A stretch of 64,000 bases of DNA. It comes from Nonomuraea rubra. GTDB lineage: Bacteria > Actinomycetota > Actinomycetes > Streptosporangiales > Streptosporangiaceae. The DNA is taken from contig NZ_JACHMI010000001.1 in assembly GCF_014207985.1 (NCBI RefSeq), positions 12,135,001 through 12,199,000 on the forward strand, read 5' to 3'. A program made the translations under genes and the position numbers. The notes beneath the pieces were generated by a model, which was not told the origin of the DNA, did not search any database, and saw nothing but the letters and a program-made list of their open reading frames with translations. Positions 54,956 through 63,967 of this stretch are shown here, piece by piece. Each line of letters begins with the position of its first letter. Within the stretch, counting starts at the first letter, position 1.

Positions 54956-55482
54956 AGGGGGTCGTGCTGATCACGGGCATCTCGGCGTCGGGGAAGTCCA
55001 CCGTGGCCCAGGCCCTGGCCGAGCGGCTGCCCCGCTCGGCCCACGTGCGGGGCGACGCGTTCCGGCGCATGGTGGTCAACGGGCGCGCCGACATGACCCC
55101 GGAATTGACCGGCGAGGCGGTGCGGCAACTCCATCTTCGTTACCGAATCGCAGCCAAAACAGCGGATATGTATTTCGACGCCGGATTCACGCCAATAGTT
55201 CAAGATGTCATTCTCGGTGCGGATTTGGAGCGGTTCACGAAGCTGGTCGTTACCCGGCCCCTGCACGTGATCGTTCTGGCCCCCGACCCCGCCGAGGTGG
55301 CACGCCGCGAGGCCGCCCGCGCCAAGACCGGTTACGCGGGCGGCTGGACGATTGCCCAGCTCGACGCGTCGCTACGGCGCGAGACGGCACGCCTCGGCCT
55401 CTGGCTGGACACCTCCCGCCAGAGCGTCGGAGAAACCGTGAACGAGATCATCTCCCGGTCCGGGGAGGCCCAAATCACCTGA
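54952..55482 (+). CDS. P-loop kinase-like protein
   Basis: The 176-residue P-loop NTPase resembles chloramphenicol phosphotransferases and gluconokinase-like small kinases. It has Walker A GISASGKST, then GDAFRRMVVNGRADM and TPIVQDVILGADLER. TTG (overlapping the LysRS stop) or GTG 54964 could be the start. An internal stretch (about 55100-55260) is noticeably less GC-rich than the surroundings. The substrate is unknown; coupling to LysRS may be coincidental. Confidence 0.75.
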   Translation: MKGVVLITGISASGKSTVAQALAERLPRSAHVRGDAFRRMVVNGRADMTPELTGEAVRQLHLRYRIAAKTADMYFDAGFTPIVQDVILGADLERFTKLVVTRPLHVIVLAPDPAEVARREAARAKTGYAGGWTIAQLDASLRRETARLGLWLDTSRQSVGETVNEIISRSGEAQIT

Positions 55483-55555
55483 GATTTCGCCATACGCATG
55501 ATCTATGCAAGGAGCTGTTAAGCGGCTTGCATGCGTCACGGAGAACCTTGGTGAC

Positions 55556-56287
55556 ATGAACAAGCAGCCTTTCGCCGCCAGCGTCAGTGTCATCGTCCCC
55601 GCGATGAACGAGGCCGAGAACCTTCCCCACGTCTTCGCAACGCTGCCCGAGTGGATCGACGAGGTCATCCTCGTGGACGGCAACTCGACCGACGACACGA
55701 TCGCCGTCGCGCGAAGGCTGCGCCCCGACCTCCGGGTCGTCGTGCAGAGCCGGCGCGGCAAGGGCAACGCCCTCATCGAGGGCTTCCAGGCCGCCCGGGG
55801 CGACATCATCGTCATGATCGACGCCGACGGCTCCACCGACGGCCGCGAGATCCGTTCCTTCGTCGCCACGCTGGTGAACGGCGCCGACTTCGCCAAGGGC
55901 TCCAGGTACGCCCCTGGTGGCGGCTCGGACGACCTCAGTCCGATCCGCTCGCTCGGCAACAAGGTCCTGACCGGGCTCACCAACTTCCTCTACGGCACCC
56001 GCTACACCGACCTCTGCTACGGCTACAACGCCTTCTGGGCCCGCCACCTCGACGCCCTCGACCTCGACTGCGACGGCTTCGAGATCGAGACCCTGATGAA
56101 CGTCCGCGCCGCCCAGGCCGGCCTCGTCATCCGCGAGGTCCCCAGCCACGAGCGCTCCCGCATCCACGGCGTCAGCAACCTGAACGCGGTGCGCGACGGC
56201 TGGCGGGTGCTCAGGACGATCTGGCGCGAGCGCTCGCGCGGCGCCGCCGTGACCACCGCGCAGGCCCAAGTGGCACTCGCCAAGTAG
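55556..56287 (+). CDS. GT2-family glycosyltransferase
   Basis: This 243-residue GT-A enzyme has SVIVPAMNEAENLPHVF, the DxD-containing VMIDADGSTDG and GYNAFWARH with EIETLMNVRAAQAG. It resembles dolichyl/polyprenyl-phosphate mannose synthases and cell-wall glycosyltransferases, but lacks C-terminal membrane helices. ATG 55556 precedes the clear homology; a start at 55505 would add a short tail. Confidence 0.88.
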   Translation: MNKQPFAASVSVIVPAMNEAENLPHVFATLPEWIDEVILVDGNSTDDTIAVARRLRPDLRVVVQSRRGKGNALIEGFQAARGDIIVMIDADGSTDGREIRSFVATLVNGADFAKGSRYAPGGGSDDLSPIRSLGNKVLTGLTNFLYGTRYTDLCYGYNAFWARHLDALDLDCDGFEIETLMNVRAAQAGLVIREVPSHERSRIHGVSNLNAVRDGWRVLRTIWRERSRGAAVTTAQAQVALAK

Positions 56288-56306
56288 GGAGTGACATCCT
56301 CGAACA

Positions 56307-57272
56307 ATGCGCTACATAGTGATCGGAGCAGGAGCAGTCGGGGGAACCATCGGGGCCCGCCTGTTTCAGGGCGGGCACGAGGTTCTCCTCATCGCGAGAG
56401 GAGCCCACTACGAGGCTCTCAAGCGTGACGGCCTGCGACTGATCACCCCCGAATCCTCCGAGACCCTGGACATCCCCGCCGCCGACGGCCCCGTGCCCAC
56501 GCGCGATGACGACGTGCTCATCCTGGCGACCAAGTCGCAGGACACGATCGCCGCGCTGGACCCCTGGCCGGCCGACCTGCCCGTGGTGTGCGCCCAGAAC
56601 GGCGTGGCCAACGAGCGCATGGTCCTGCGGCGGTTCGAGCACGTCTACGGCATGTGCGTGTGGTTGCCCGCACAGATCCCCCAGCCCGGCGTCATCGCCG
56701 CCCACGCCCACCCCTACTCCGGCATGCTGCACGTCGGCCGCTATCCACAGGCTGTGGACGACGGGCTCGCGGCACGCATCGCCGACGACCTGAGCAAGCG
56801 CGGCCTCGTCGGCCGGGCCGTTCCGGACGTGATGCGCTGGAAGTACGCCAAGCTCCTCGGCAACCTGGGCAACGCCGCCGAGGCGCTCCTCGGCCACGTG
56901 CCCGGCCTGCCCGAGGTGGTCGAGCGCGCCAGGGCCGAGGCCAGGGCCGTGCTGGAGCACGCCGGCATCGCGTACGCCACCCCCGAGGAGGAGGCCGAGG
57001 TACGCGGGCACAAGGTCGACGCGCGCCCCATCGAGGGCGTGGACCGCGGCGGCGGCTCGTCGTGGCAGAGCCTGGCCAGGGGCGCGGGCTCGATCGAGGC
57101 CGACTACCTCAACGGCGAGATCGTCCTGATGGGCCGCGAGCACGGGCTGCCCACGCCGGTCAACGAGACACTGCGGCGCGAGGCCAACAGGGCCGCCCGC
57201 GAGAAGCTGCCGCCGGGCTCGATGCCGCTGGAGACCCTCCAGGCCCTCATCGCCGCGCGTTCCGCAGCCTGA
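56307..57272 (+). CDS. ketopantoate reductase-family (ApbA/PanE) dehydrogenase
   Basis: The 321-residue NADPH-dependent dehydrogenase has YIVIGAGAVGGTIGARLFQGGHE, the conserved KSQDT region and the catalytic Lys block RWKYAKLLGNLGN. Similar proteins reduce ketopantoate or other 2-keto acids. The C-terminus includes SSWQSLARGAGSIEADYLNGEIV, typical of the family. Its end overlaps the convergent next gene by 26 nt. Confidence 0.88.
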   Translation: MRYIVIGAGAVGGTIGARLFQGGHEVLLIARGAHYEALKRDGLRLITPESSETLDIPAADGPVPTRDDDVLILATKSQDTIAALDPWPADLPVVCAQNGVANERMVLRRFEHVYGMCVWLPAQIPQPGVIAAHAHPYSGMLHVGRYPQAVDDGLAARIADDLSKRGLVGRAVPDVMRWKYAKLLGNLGNAAEALLGHVPGLPEVVERARAEARAVLEHAGIAYATPEEEAEVRGHKVDARPIEGVDRGGGSSWQSLARGAGSIEADYLNGEIVLMGREHGLPTPVNETLRREANRAAREKLPPGSMPLETLQALIAARSAA

Positions 57273-57774
57273 TCCCGCTGAACTCCAGGCTGCTGGCCGT
57301 CACCTCGTTCCAGAACGGCCACAGGTTGTCGAGCACCCTGAGCTGGATCCCCGCCTGCTCGTGCAGCTCGAACAGGTCGCCCACCGGCTCGGGCGGCCCC
57401 AGCGGCACCACGGGCGTCGTGGAGACCACGGCGTGCGGCGGCTCGCCGATCGGCGCGAACCCGGCGGCCGGCAGGCGGTAGGCGAACAGGCGCACCTCCA
57501 TCAACGCCTTCAGCCAGCAGTACTCGATGGCGTGCACCCGCTCGCCGCAGCCCGCGCCGATGATCCGGGCCGTGTCCTCCTTGGTGGTACGCGGCCCGAC
57601 CCACGCCATCGCGCGCGGGCACGCTCTGGGGAACCAGTAGTCGGGGCAGCGCTCGTAGCCGACCGCCCACACGTACGGCTCGCTCCGTACGCTCGTCACC
57701 GCCACGTGCGGCACGAAGCGCTCGATCGTCGGGTCTTCGGAGAAGTGCAGGACCTGGCCCGGCTCGGGTCTCAT
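57247..57774 (-). CDS. DUF6886-like conserved protein
   Basis: The 175-residue protein begins RPEPGQVLHFSEDPTIERFVPH and contains YVWAVGYERCPDYWFPRACPR, matching a conserved actinobacterial/bacillar family I recall as DUF6886. It has no signal peptide or membrane helix. The function is unknown; Cys, Trp and His clustering could bind a metal. ATG 57774 (MRPEPG) is preferred over the ATG 12 nt upstream. Confidence 0.7.
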   Translation of the reverse strand: MRPEPGQVLHFSEDPTIERFVPHVAVTSVRSEPYVWAVGYERCPDYWFPRACPRAMAWVGPRTTKEDTARIIGAGCGERVHAIEYCWLKALMEVRLFAYRLPAAGFAPIGEPPHAVVSTTPVVPLGPPEPVGDLFELHEQAGIQLRVLDNLWPFWNEVTASSLEFSGIRLRNARR

Positions 57775-57847
57775 GAACGCCATCATCGCGCATACCCCGC
57801 CGATCTACGGGCAGGAGAAACGCCTCTTTCGACAAGGGGTGAGTTGG

Positions 57848-58222
57848 ATGATCATACTGGGAGTACTCCTGATCCTGCTCGCCGGCGCTGGTATCGCTCT
57901 GGTGCTCACCGAGGAGAGCGCCAGGTACATCCTGTTCGGCTACACCTTCGAGCCCAACCACGTGGAGATGTTCCTCGCGGGGGCGGCCGCCTCGGCCGTA
58001 CTCCTGCTGGGCGTCTGGTTGCTGGGCTCGGGTTCGCGCAGGACCGCCAGGCAACGCCGCCGGCTGCGCAGCGCCAGGGCCGAGGCCTCGGACCGGGTGG
58101 CCCGGTTGGAGGACGAGAAGCGGGACCTGGAGCGGAAGCTGGAACGCGAGCACACGAACGGGCCCGCGCACGGCGACCACTCCGGTGACCGTCTCGTCGC
58201 CGGCAGCGACGAGCGCCGCTAG
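57848..58222 (+). CDS. small membrane protein with coiled coil (LapA-like)
   Basis: The 124-residue protein has two membrane helices (IILGVLLILLAGAGIALVL and AAASAVLLLGVWLL) followed by a basic, heptad-like helix (RRLRSARAEASDRVARLEDE). This layout resembles LapA-domain proteins. AAGGGGTGAG precedes the ATG. It ends in the shared CTAG with the convergent next gene. Confidence 0.7.
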   Translation: MIILGVLLILLAGAGIALVLTEESARYILFGYTFEPNHVEMFLAGAAASAVLLLGVWLLGSGSRRTARQRRRLRSARAEASDRVARLEDEKRDLERKLEREHTNGPAHGDHSGDRLVAGSDERR

Positions 58223-58647
58223 ACCGCGTTCGCGCTCTGGCGCTGGGGCATCAGCTTGCCCTCGCGCCAGAGCGCGAATCCGGTGATCACCGCTCCCAGC
58301 CCCTCCCAGAGCCCGACGCCGAAGAACTTGCCCGGCGCCGCACCCGTCAGCACCAGCGTGGTGAACACCGCGAACGTGACGAGCCTGAAAGGCACGGTCC
58401 AGCGGAAGAACGGGGTGTAGTCGTGCGAGGCGGCGAACAGGTAGTAGACGCCCATGTTCACGGCCGCCATCGAGCTGGCGGCCATGTAGACCAGCGTGTA
58501 GTCGCCGGCGGGACGCACGTCGAGCACCTCGAATCCCAGCATGGCCAGCAGCGTGTCGGGCGAGATCAGCCCGAGCAGGCCCAGCGCGAAGGCGAGGAAG
58601 CCGAAGACCGCGATGGTCCAGCCGGAGAAAGAACGCGGAAGACGCAC
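58219..58647 (-). CDS. four-helix membrane protein, unknown function
   Basis: The 142-residue protein has about four predicted membrane helices (WTIAVFGFLAFALGLLGLI, TLVYMAASSMAAVNMGVYYL, FRLVTFAVFTTLVLTGAA and a final one) and a short basic C-terminus. The GTG start has GGAAGGA upstream. It resembles small DoxX-like or BphX-like proteins, but no firm family could be set. Confidence 0.65.
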   Translation of the reverse strand: MRLPRSFSGWTIAVFGFLAFALGLLGLISPDTLLAMLGFEVLDVRPAGDYTLVYMAASSMAAVNMGVYYLFAASHDYTPFFRWTVPFRLVTFAVFTTLVLTGAAPGKFFGVGLWEGLGAVITGFALWREGKLMPQRQSANAV

Positions 58648-58709
58648 AGAAATCCTTCCAAAGGGGGGTGTACTCTGCGAGGCGATCTCATCATGCACCC
58701 GGAGGTCGC

Positions 58710-60611
58710 ATGTCCCCCACGCGTGGCCGCCCCATCGCGCTGAAACTTCTCATCCTCCTGCTGGTCCCGCTGCTCTCCCTGGTGGGCCTGTGGGCGTTCG
58801 CGGCCGGGCTGACCGGCGGCGCCGGCATGCGCCTGCTCGCGATCAACGACCTGGCGACCAACTTGGCGCAACCGTCGGAGACCGTCAACATCGAGCTGCA
58901 GAACGAGCGGCTGGCCTCCGTGGAGTTCATGGTGACCGGGCAGGGCGCGGACGACCTGGCCGCGCAGCGCGGCAGGACCGACCGGGCGGTGAAGACCCTG
59001 CGCACGCTGACAGGGAACCTGCGCGACCTGACACCTGAGATGAGCACCCAGCTCAACGCGCTGAACGTCAAGCTCGACCAGCTCTCCGACGTGCGCAAGG
59101 AGGTGGACGGCACGCTCGTCGCCCCGCTCGACGTCATCGACGGCTACAGCCAGATCGTGGACGCCTCATTCCGCATGTACGACTCCATGGTCCTGGTCCC
59201 CGACATGGCCCTCTACCAGCAGGCCCGCGCGGTGACCATGCTCGGCGAGGCCAAGGAGGTGCTCTCCAGGGAGCGGGCGGTGATCGCGATCGTGCTGGCC
59301 AGGGGCCGGGTCGAGCCGCGCGAGCGCGAGTCGTTCACGGGGATGGTGGCGACCAGGCGGCTGCTGTTCTCCCAGGCGCTGTCACACCTGGACGGCGACC
59401 TGCGCGGGCCGTACGGGAAGCTCGCCGACGCGCCGGTCTACCAGGAGTTCCTGCGGGCCGAGGACGCCATCAGGGGGCAGGCGGCCGTCAACGGGCTGCC
59501 CGCGGGCGCGGCCACCTGGCCCATCGACGCCCAGAACCTGTGGGTAGCCGTCGAGCGCAACCAGGCCAAGGCCACCCAGGGCATCGTGAGCCGGGTGACG
59601 CCGACCGCCATCGGCATGCTCGTCAAGATCGGCGTGGCGGGCGGCGTGGGCCTCATCGCCGTCGTCGCCTCGATCCTGCTGTCGCTGCGCTTCCGCAAGC
59701 GCCTGGTCCGCGAGCTGGCCGCGCTGCGTGACGCGGCCACGGAGCTGGCCGAGGTGCGGCTGGCCGGGCTGGTCAAGCGGCTGCGCACCAACACCGAGCC
59801 GCCGACGTCGGCCGAGGTGGCGCCGCTGGAGGTCAAGGCGCACACCTCCGAGGTGGCCGACATCGTACGCGCCTTCAACGACGTGCAGTCCACGGCCGTC
59901 GAGGCCGCCGTCGACCAGGCCAGGCTGCGCCACGGCGTCAGCCAGGTCTTCGTGAACCTGGCCAGGCGCAACCAGTCGCTGCTGCACCGGCAGCTCCTGC
60001 AGCTCGACAGCATGGAGCGGGCCACGGAGGCGCCGGAGACGCTGGCGGACCTGTTCAAGCTCGACCACCTGACCACGCGCATGCGCAGGCACGCCGAGAG
60101 CCTGATCATCCTGTCGGACCAGGCGCCCGGCCGCGGCTGGCGCAACCCCGTGCCGATCCTCGACGTGCTGCGCGCCGCCGTGGCCGAGGTCGAGGAGTAC
60201 GAGCGGGTGGAGGTCGTGCAGCCGCCGCCCGTGGCGCTGCTCGGCTCGGCGGTCACCGACGTGGCCCACCTGATGGCCGAGCTGATCGAGAACGCCACCC
60301 TCTTCTCGCCGCCGCAGACCAGGGTGGACGTACGCAGCTCCGCCACGCCGCACGGCCTGGTCGTGGAGGTGGAGGACCGCGGCCTCGGCCTGCCGCGCGC
60401 CGAGCTGGACGAGCTGAACGACCGGCTGACCGACACCCCCGAGTTCGACCTGGCGCAGAGCGACCGGCTCGGCCTCTTCGTCGTCTCCAGGCTCGCGGCC
60501 AGGCACGGCATCAGGGTCGCCCTGGTGCCCTCGCCGTACGGTGGCCTGACCGCGACGGTGGCCCTGCCGGCCGCCCTGCTGGCCGACCAGCCGGCGCTGG
60601 CCGGGAGGTAG
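58710..60611 (+). CDS. sensor histidine kinase with nitrate/nitrite-sensing (NIT) domain
   Basis: The 633-residue kinase has membrane helices at about 11-31 and 306-328 flanking an all-helical extracytoplasmic NIT-like domain. A HAMP-like region, a helical block LFKLDHLTTRMRRHAESL, and a HATPase domain with N-box LMAELIENATLFSPP and G-box VEDRGLGL follow. The architecture matches CvnA-type kinases of actinomycete conservons, but no cvnB-D genes and no response regulator are adjacent. GGAGGTCGC precedes the ATG. Confidence 0.88.
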   Translation: MSPTRGRPIALKLLILLLVPLLSLVGLWAFAAGLTGGAGMRLLAINDLATNLAQPSETVNIELQNERLASVEFMVTGQGADDLAAQRGRTDRAVKTLRTLTGNLRDLTPEMSTQLNALNVKLDQLSDVRKEVDGTLVAPLDVIDGYSQIVDASFRMYDSMVLVPDMALYQQARAVTMLGEAKEVLSRERAVIAIVLARGRVEPRERESFTGMVATRRLLFSQALSHLDGDLRGPYGKLADAPVYQEFLRAEDAIRGQAAVNGLPAGAATWPIDAQNLWVAVERNQAKATQGIVSRVTPTAIGMLVKIGVAGGVGLIAVVASILLSLRFRKRLVRELAALRDAATELAEVRLAGLVKRLRTNTEPPTSAEVAPLEVKAHTSEVADIVRAFNDVQSTAVEAAVDQARLRHGVSQVFVNLARRNQSLLHRQLLQLDSMERATEAPETLADLFKLDHLTTRMRRHAESLIILSDQAPGRGWRNPVPILDVLRAAVAEVEEYERVEVVQPPPVALLGSAVTDVAHLMAELIENATLFSPPQTRVDVRSSATPHGLVVEVEDRGLGLPRAELDELNDRLTDTPEFDLAQSDRLGLFVVSRLAARHGIRVALVPSPYGGLTATVALPAALLADQPALAGR

Positions 60612-60614
60612 GGC

Positions 60615-61478
60615 TCAGGGCAGGACCTGCAGCAGCGCCTGCTTCTTCGCCTTGGCGGGCTCGGCGATCCGCTGGACCTCCTTGCCGGCGCCGTCGAGCA
60701 CGACCAGCGTGTTGTGCGAGGCGCCGGCGACCCGGACGACCAGCCGCCCGTCCTTGAGGTACAGTGCGCCGAGCAGCTTGCCCTTGACCGCGGGCGCGCG
60801 CTTCTTGCCGGTCACCAGGTCGAGCAGGACCGGCTTGAACGCGGCCGGCCAGCTCCCGTCGCCCAGTGTCTCGGGGTTGGCGGGGACCTCCACGACGGCG
60901 TTGCGGCCGTTCGGCGACAGGCTCTGCACGTGGGTGATCCACGTGACGCCCTTGGCCCTGACCGCCTTGCCGGTCTTGACGTCGAGCCGGTACAGGGCGT
61001 TCGCCTCGCCGGTGTAACCCGCGACGTACCGGCCGTCCGCCGACCAGGCGAGGTGGCACACGCCGGCCGACCTGCCCAGCTTGCGCGGCGCCCCGCTCCC
61101 GTCGGCCTTGACGGACATGATCGTGTCGCCGCCCTGGGTGTAGGCCACCCGCGTCGAGTCGGCGGACCAGACCGGCGTCAGGCACGGCGTGGCGCCCTGG
61201 AGGCCGCTGACGATCGTGGTGGTCCTGCCGCCGCTCCTGACCTGGAGCCGGCCGCTGGTCGTCACCCAGGCCGCCTTCCTGCCGTCAGGGGAGGCGGCGT
61301 ACTGGGGCATGGAGCCGGGCTTGGCGATCGTGCTCCACGCGCCGCCCTCGTACCTGCTGAGCTGGTTGTCGGAGGCGCCGGCGTAGACGGCGGCCCCGGA
61401 CAGCTCGGGCGCGGTGGCCGACGCGGGGAGCGCGGTGGTCAGGAGCACCCCGGCCCCTGCCACGACAAGAATCTTCAT
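60615..61478 (-). CDS. secreted TolB/WD40-like beta-propeller protein
   Basis: The 287-residue protein has a signal peptide (KILVVAGAGVLLTTALPASATA) and repeated YTQGGDTIMSVKADGSGAPR-type blades with SPDGRKAAW and SPNGRNAVVEV turns. It is probably an extracytoplasmic beta-propeller for protein interaction. It lies 4 nt from the convergent kinase stop. Confidence 0.8.
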   Translation of the reverse strand: MKILVVAGAGVLLTTALPASATAPELSGAAVYAGASDNQLSRYEGGAWSTIAKPGSMPQYAASPDGRKAAWVTTSGRLQVRSGGRTTTIVSGLQGATPCLTPVWSADSTRVAYTQGGDTIMSVKADGSGAPRKLGRSAGVCHLAWSADGRYVAGYTGEANALYRLDVKTGKAVRAKGVTWITHVQSLSPNGRNAVVEVPANPETLGDGSWPAAFKPVLLDLVTGKKRAPAVKGKLLGALYLKDGRLVVRVAGASHNTLVVLDGAGKEVQRIAEPAKAKKQALLQVLP

Positions 61479-61503
61479 GGCACGACATGCTGCCCGAAAC
61501 TGA

Positions 61504-62244
61504 TCACAGACGCAGGAACGGCTCGCTGAAGTGCGCGGTGGCCAGGATCGCCCGCTCGGCCCTGAGCGCGGCCAGCACCTCGGTCCTGGTGCGGGTGGCC
61601 GTCTCCACGTCGTCGTCGTAGGCGTACGGGACGGCCGGGTCGGCGAGCTGCGCCGGGTGCAGGATCAGGTCACCGGTCATGGCCACCTCGCCCACCCTGG
61701 CGATCTGGTGGCCAGGGGTGTGGCCGGGGGTGTGGTGCACGTGCACGCCCGGCGCCACCTCGGCGTCGCCCTCGATGACCTGGAGCTGGGCCTTGATCAC
61801 GGTGACCACGTCGTCGAGCACCGGCCCTCGCGCGGCGTCCAGGTCGGCCCGCTGAACCACGTAGCGGGCGTTGACGAACATCGGGCGGCCATCGGCGACC
61901 GCGCCCGAGGCGTGGTCGCTGTGCAGGTGCGTCAGGACGACGGTGCCGATCTCGGCGGGGTCGGCCCCCGCGGCGGCCAGCTCACCGGCCAGCGTGCCGG
62001 GAACGGGCGCCCAGCTCGACGCGGGCGAGTCCGTGCCGCCGATGCCGGTGTCGACCAGCGTCAGCCGGTCGGCCGCGTCGCGGATCAGGTAGCAGTGGAA
62101 GTGCAGGATCCACGGCTCGTCGGGGAGCCCGGAGCCGGGGAACAGCTCGGCCGGCGGGCGGCGGATGGCCGGTCCCATGGGGCCGACGGCGTCGCAGAGC
62201 GGTGTCACCTCGACGCCGGACACGGTTATCGGTTGATGCGGCAT
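61504..62244 (-). CDS. MBL-fold metallo-hydrolase
   Basis: The 246-residue metallo-beta-lactamase-fold enzyme has VVLTHLHSDHASGAV (full HxHxDH), the third ligand in HHTPGHTPGHQ, Asp in AMTGDLI and a terminal His in TAHFSEPFL. It resembles quorum-quenching lactonase and glyoxalase II-like hydrolases. The substrate is not known. It is upstream, on the same strand, of the secreted propeller gene. Confidence 0.88.
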   Translation of the reverse strand: MPHQPITVSGVEVTPLCDAVGPMGPAIRRPPAELFPGSGLPDEPWILHFHCYLIRDAADRLTLVDTGIGGTDSPASSWAPVPGTLAGELAAAGADPAEIGTVVLTHLHSDHASGAVADGRPMFVNARYVVQRADLDAARGPVLDDVVTVIKAQLQVIEGDAEVAPGVHVHHTPGHTPGHQIARVGEVAMTGDLILHPAQLADPAVPYAYDDDVETATRTRTEVLAALRAERAILATAHFSEPFLRL

Positions 62245-62267
62245 CCAGCCAGATTAGGCGGGCCGGA

Positions 62268-62411
62268 TCAGGCGGCGACAGGCTGGGCGGCGGGAACGTA
62301 CTCGTTCTCGAGGTCGGCGGCGTAGACGGCGCGGCGGCAGTTCGCGCACCGGTACATGATCGGGCCTTCGTCCAGCTCGTGGTGGCACCGCGGGCAGTTG
62401 ACGGTCTTCAT
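62268..62411 (-). CDS. 47-residue zinc ribbon protein
   Basis: The short ORF encodes MKTVNCPRCHHELDEGPIMY followed by RCANCRRAVYAADLENEY, that is CxxC-x12-CxxC, a compact zinc ribbon. GGGGAGC precedes the ATG by 8 nt. Such small proteins are frequent in actinomycetes and may bind RNA, DNA or protein. It is divergent from rho and lies immediately upstream of the metallo-hydrolase gene on the same strand. Confidence 0.75.
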   Translation of the reverse strand: MKTVNCPRCHHELDEGPIMYRCANCRRAVYAADLENEYVPAAQPVAA

Positions 62412-62829
62412 GATGGTGCTCCCCCAAGGAGGTTTCTCTGTTTCGTCCCTATGGAACCCTCACCGAGTTGCAGGGACCCTGCATGCCACTTGACACGATG
62501 ACGCTGCATCGACGGGGGCTCTGTGCTGCTCGGCACACCGGGGCGCGGTAATTTTCCTCGCTGCACGTTGCCGAGAAGAACATTGTCACGCGGCGGGCCC
62601 CGGATTCGCGGGCGAAGCGCCGATTACCGTCCAGGAATAGCCCAAGAGGGCTAGGCGTTGTATGGGTCGGACGGTGTGGTATCTTGCCACCAAGCGTCGA
62701 GCTCCAGCTCCGCTTGATCTTCCAAGTCCGGCCCCGGCCCTCCTTCCGCGCAGGGCATGGCCGCCTTTCTTCATCACCTCGCCGGTCCTCGTCCGAGGCT
62801 CCGGCGCATCTCCCCCAAAGGGGCTCATC
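62412..62829. other. long intergenic region before rho
   Basis: This 418-nt gap holds a GCAGGG-A-CCCTGC dyad (62470-62482), a TTGACA at 62489-62494 without a clear -10, the candidate rho promoter near 62.66 kb and a pyrimidine-rich leader. No gene or RNA family was recognised. Confidence 0.5.
62658..62685 (+). promoter_or_regulatory. candidate rho promoter
   Basis: TTGTAT (62658-62663) and TATCTT (62680-62685) with 16-bp spacing resemble a vegetative promoter. Transcription from about 62692 gives a leader of roughly 140 nt that is rich in C and T and poor in G over long stretches. Confidence 0.5.
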
Positions 62830-63939
62830 ATGTCTGTGCACACCATTCCTGAGCAGCGTGCCGCCGCTCCGGTCCGCCACGTGGCGGGGCTTCTGGACAT
62901 ACGCGACAAGTCCGCGTTCATCCGGGCCGGCCACCTGCCGGGGCCTGGCGACGTACGCCTGACCCCCGAGAAGGTACGCCAGTGGGACCTGCGTCCCGGT
63001 GACCACGTCACCGCGTCCTTCGACGGGAACAAGCTGGTCCGGGTCGAGTCGGTCAACGGCGCCACGTCGTGGCGTGACCGGCCCGCGTTCGACCGGCTCA
63101 CCCCCGTACATCCGACCGAGCGGCTCACCATCGAGACGGAGTCGCTCAGCACGCGCGTCATCGACCTGTTCGCGCCCATCGGCAAGGGGCAGCGCGGCCT
63201 CATCGTGGCGCCGCCCAAGGCCGGCAAGACCATGGTCCTCCAGGCGCTGGCCGCCGGGATCGCCCGCAACAACCCCGAAGTGCACCTCATGGTGCTGCTG
63301 GTGGGCGAGCGGCCGGAGGAGGTCACCGAGATGCGCGCCACCATCGCGGGCGAGGTCTTCTCCTCGACCTTCGACCACCCCGACCGCGACCACGCCGCGC
63401 TCGCCGAGCTGGCCATCGAGCGCGCCAAGCGCCTCGTGGAGTCGGGGCGTGACGTGGTCGTGCTGCTCGACTCGCTGACGCGGCTGGGCCGGGCCTACAA
63501 CAACCTCACGCCGCCCGGCGGGCGCGTCCTCACGGGCGGCATCGACGCCCGGGCGCTCTACCCGCCCAAGCGCTTCTTCGGCGCCGCGCGCAACGTCGAG
63601 GGCGGCGGCTCCCTGACCATCCTCGCCACGGCCCTGGTGGACACGGGGTCGCGGATGGACAACAACCTGTACGAGGAGTTCAAGGGGACGGGGAACATGG
63701 AGCTGCACCTCGTCCGCGAGCTGGCGGAACGCCGCCTCTTCCCCGCCGTGGACCTCGACGCCTCGGGCACCAGGCGCGAGGAGATCCTCATGCACTCCGC
63801 CGAGCAGCAGGTGGTGTGGCGGCTGCGCCGCATGCTGACGTCGCTGGAGAAGCAGCAGGGCCTCGAGATCCTCGTGGACAAGCTCCGCTCCACCCCCTCC
63901 AACGCCGCCTTCCTCCTGGAAGCGGCCAACGCCGCCTGA
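62830..63939 (+). CDS. rho: transcription termination factor Rho (short form)
   Basis: The 369-residue Rho lacks the N-terminal Rho_N helical domain and the long insertions of typical actinobacterial Rho (600+ residues) and is shorter than E. coli Rho (419). The ATPase core is complete: Walker A APPKAGKT (127-134), Walker B VVVLLDSLTRLGRAYN, and the Q/R-loop region KRFFGAARNVEGGGSLTILA. AAAGGGG precedes the ATG. It may be a second, accessory Rho. Confidence 0.92.
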   Translation: MSVHTIPEQRAAAPVRHVAGLLDIRDKSAFIRAGHLPGPGDVRLTPEKVRQWDLRPGDHVTASFDGNKLVRVESVNGATSWRDRPAFDRLTPVHPTERLTIETESLSTRVIDLFAPIGKGQRGLIVAPPKAGKTMVLQALAAGIARNNPEVHLMVLLVGERPEEVTEMRATIAGEVFSSTFDHPDRDHAALAELAIERAKRLVESGRDVVVLLDSLTRLGRAYNNLTPPGGRVLTGGIDARALYPPKRFFGAARNVEGGGSLTILATALVDTGSRMDNNLYEEFKGTGNMELHLVRELAERRLFPAVDLDASGTRREEILMHSAEQQVVWRLRRMLTSLEKQQGLEILVDKLRSTPSNAAFLLEAANAA

Positions 63940-63967
63940 CCGCCGGCCGTGCACCACAATGGGCCCC

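Noticed and set aside
62470..62494. Dyad plus TTGACA as a second rho promoter
   Set aside because: No acceptable -10 lies 16-18 bp downstream. Kept only as a note in the intergenic entry.
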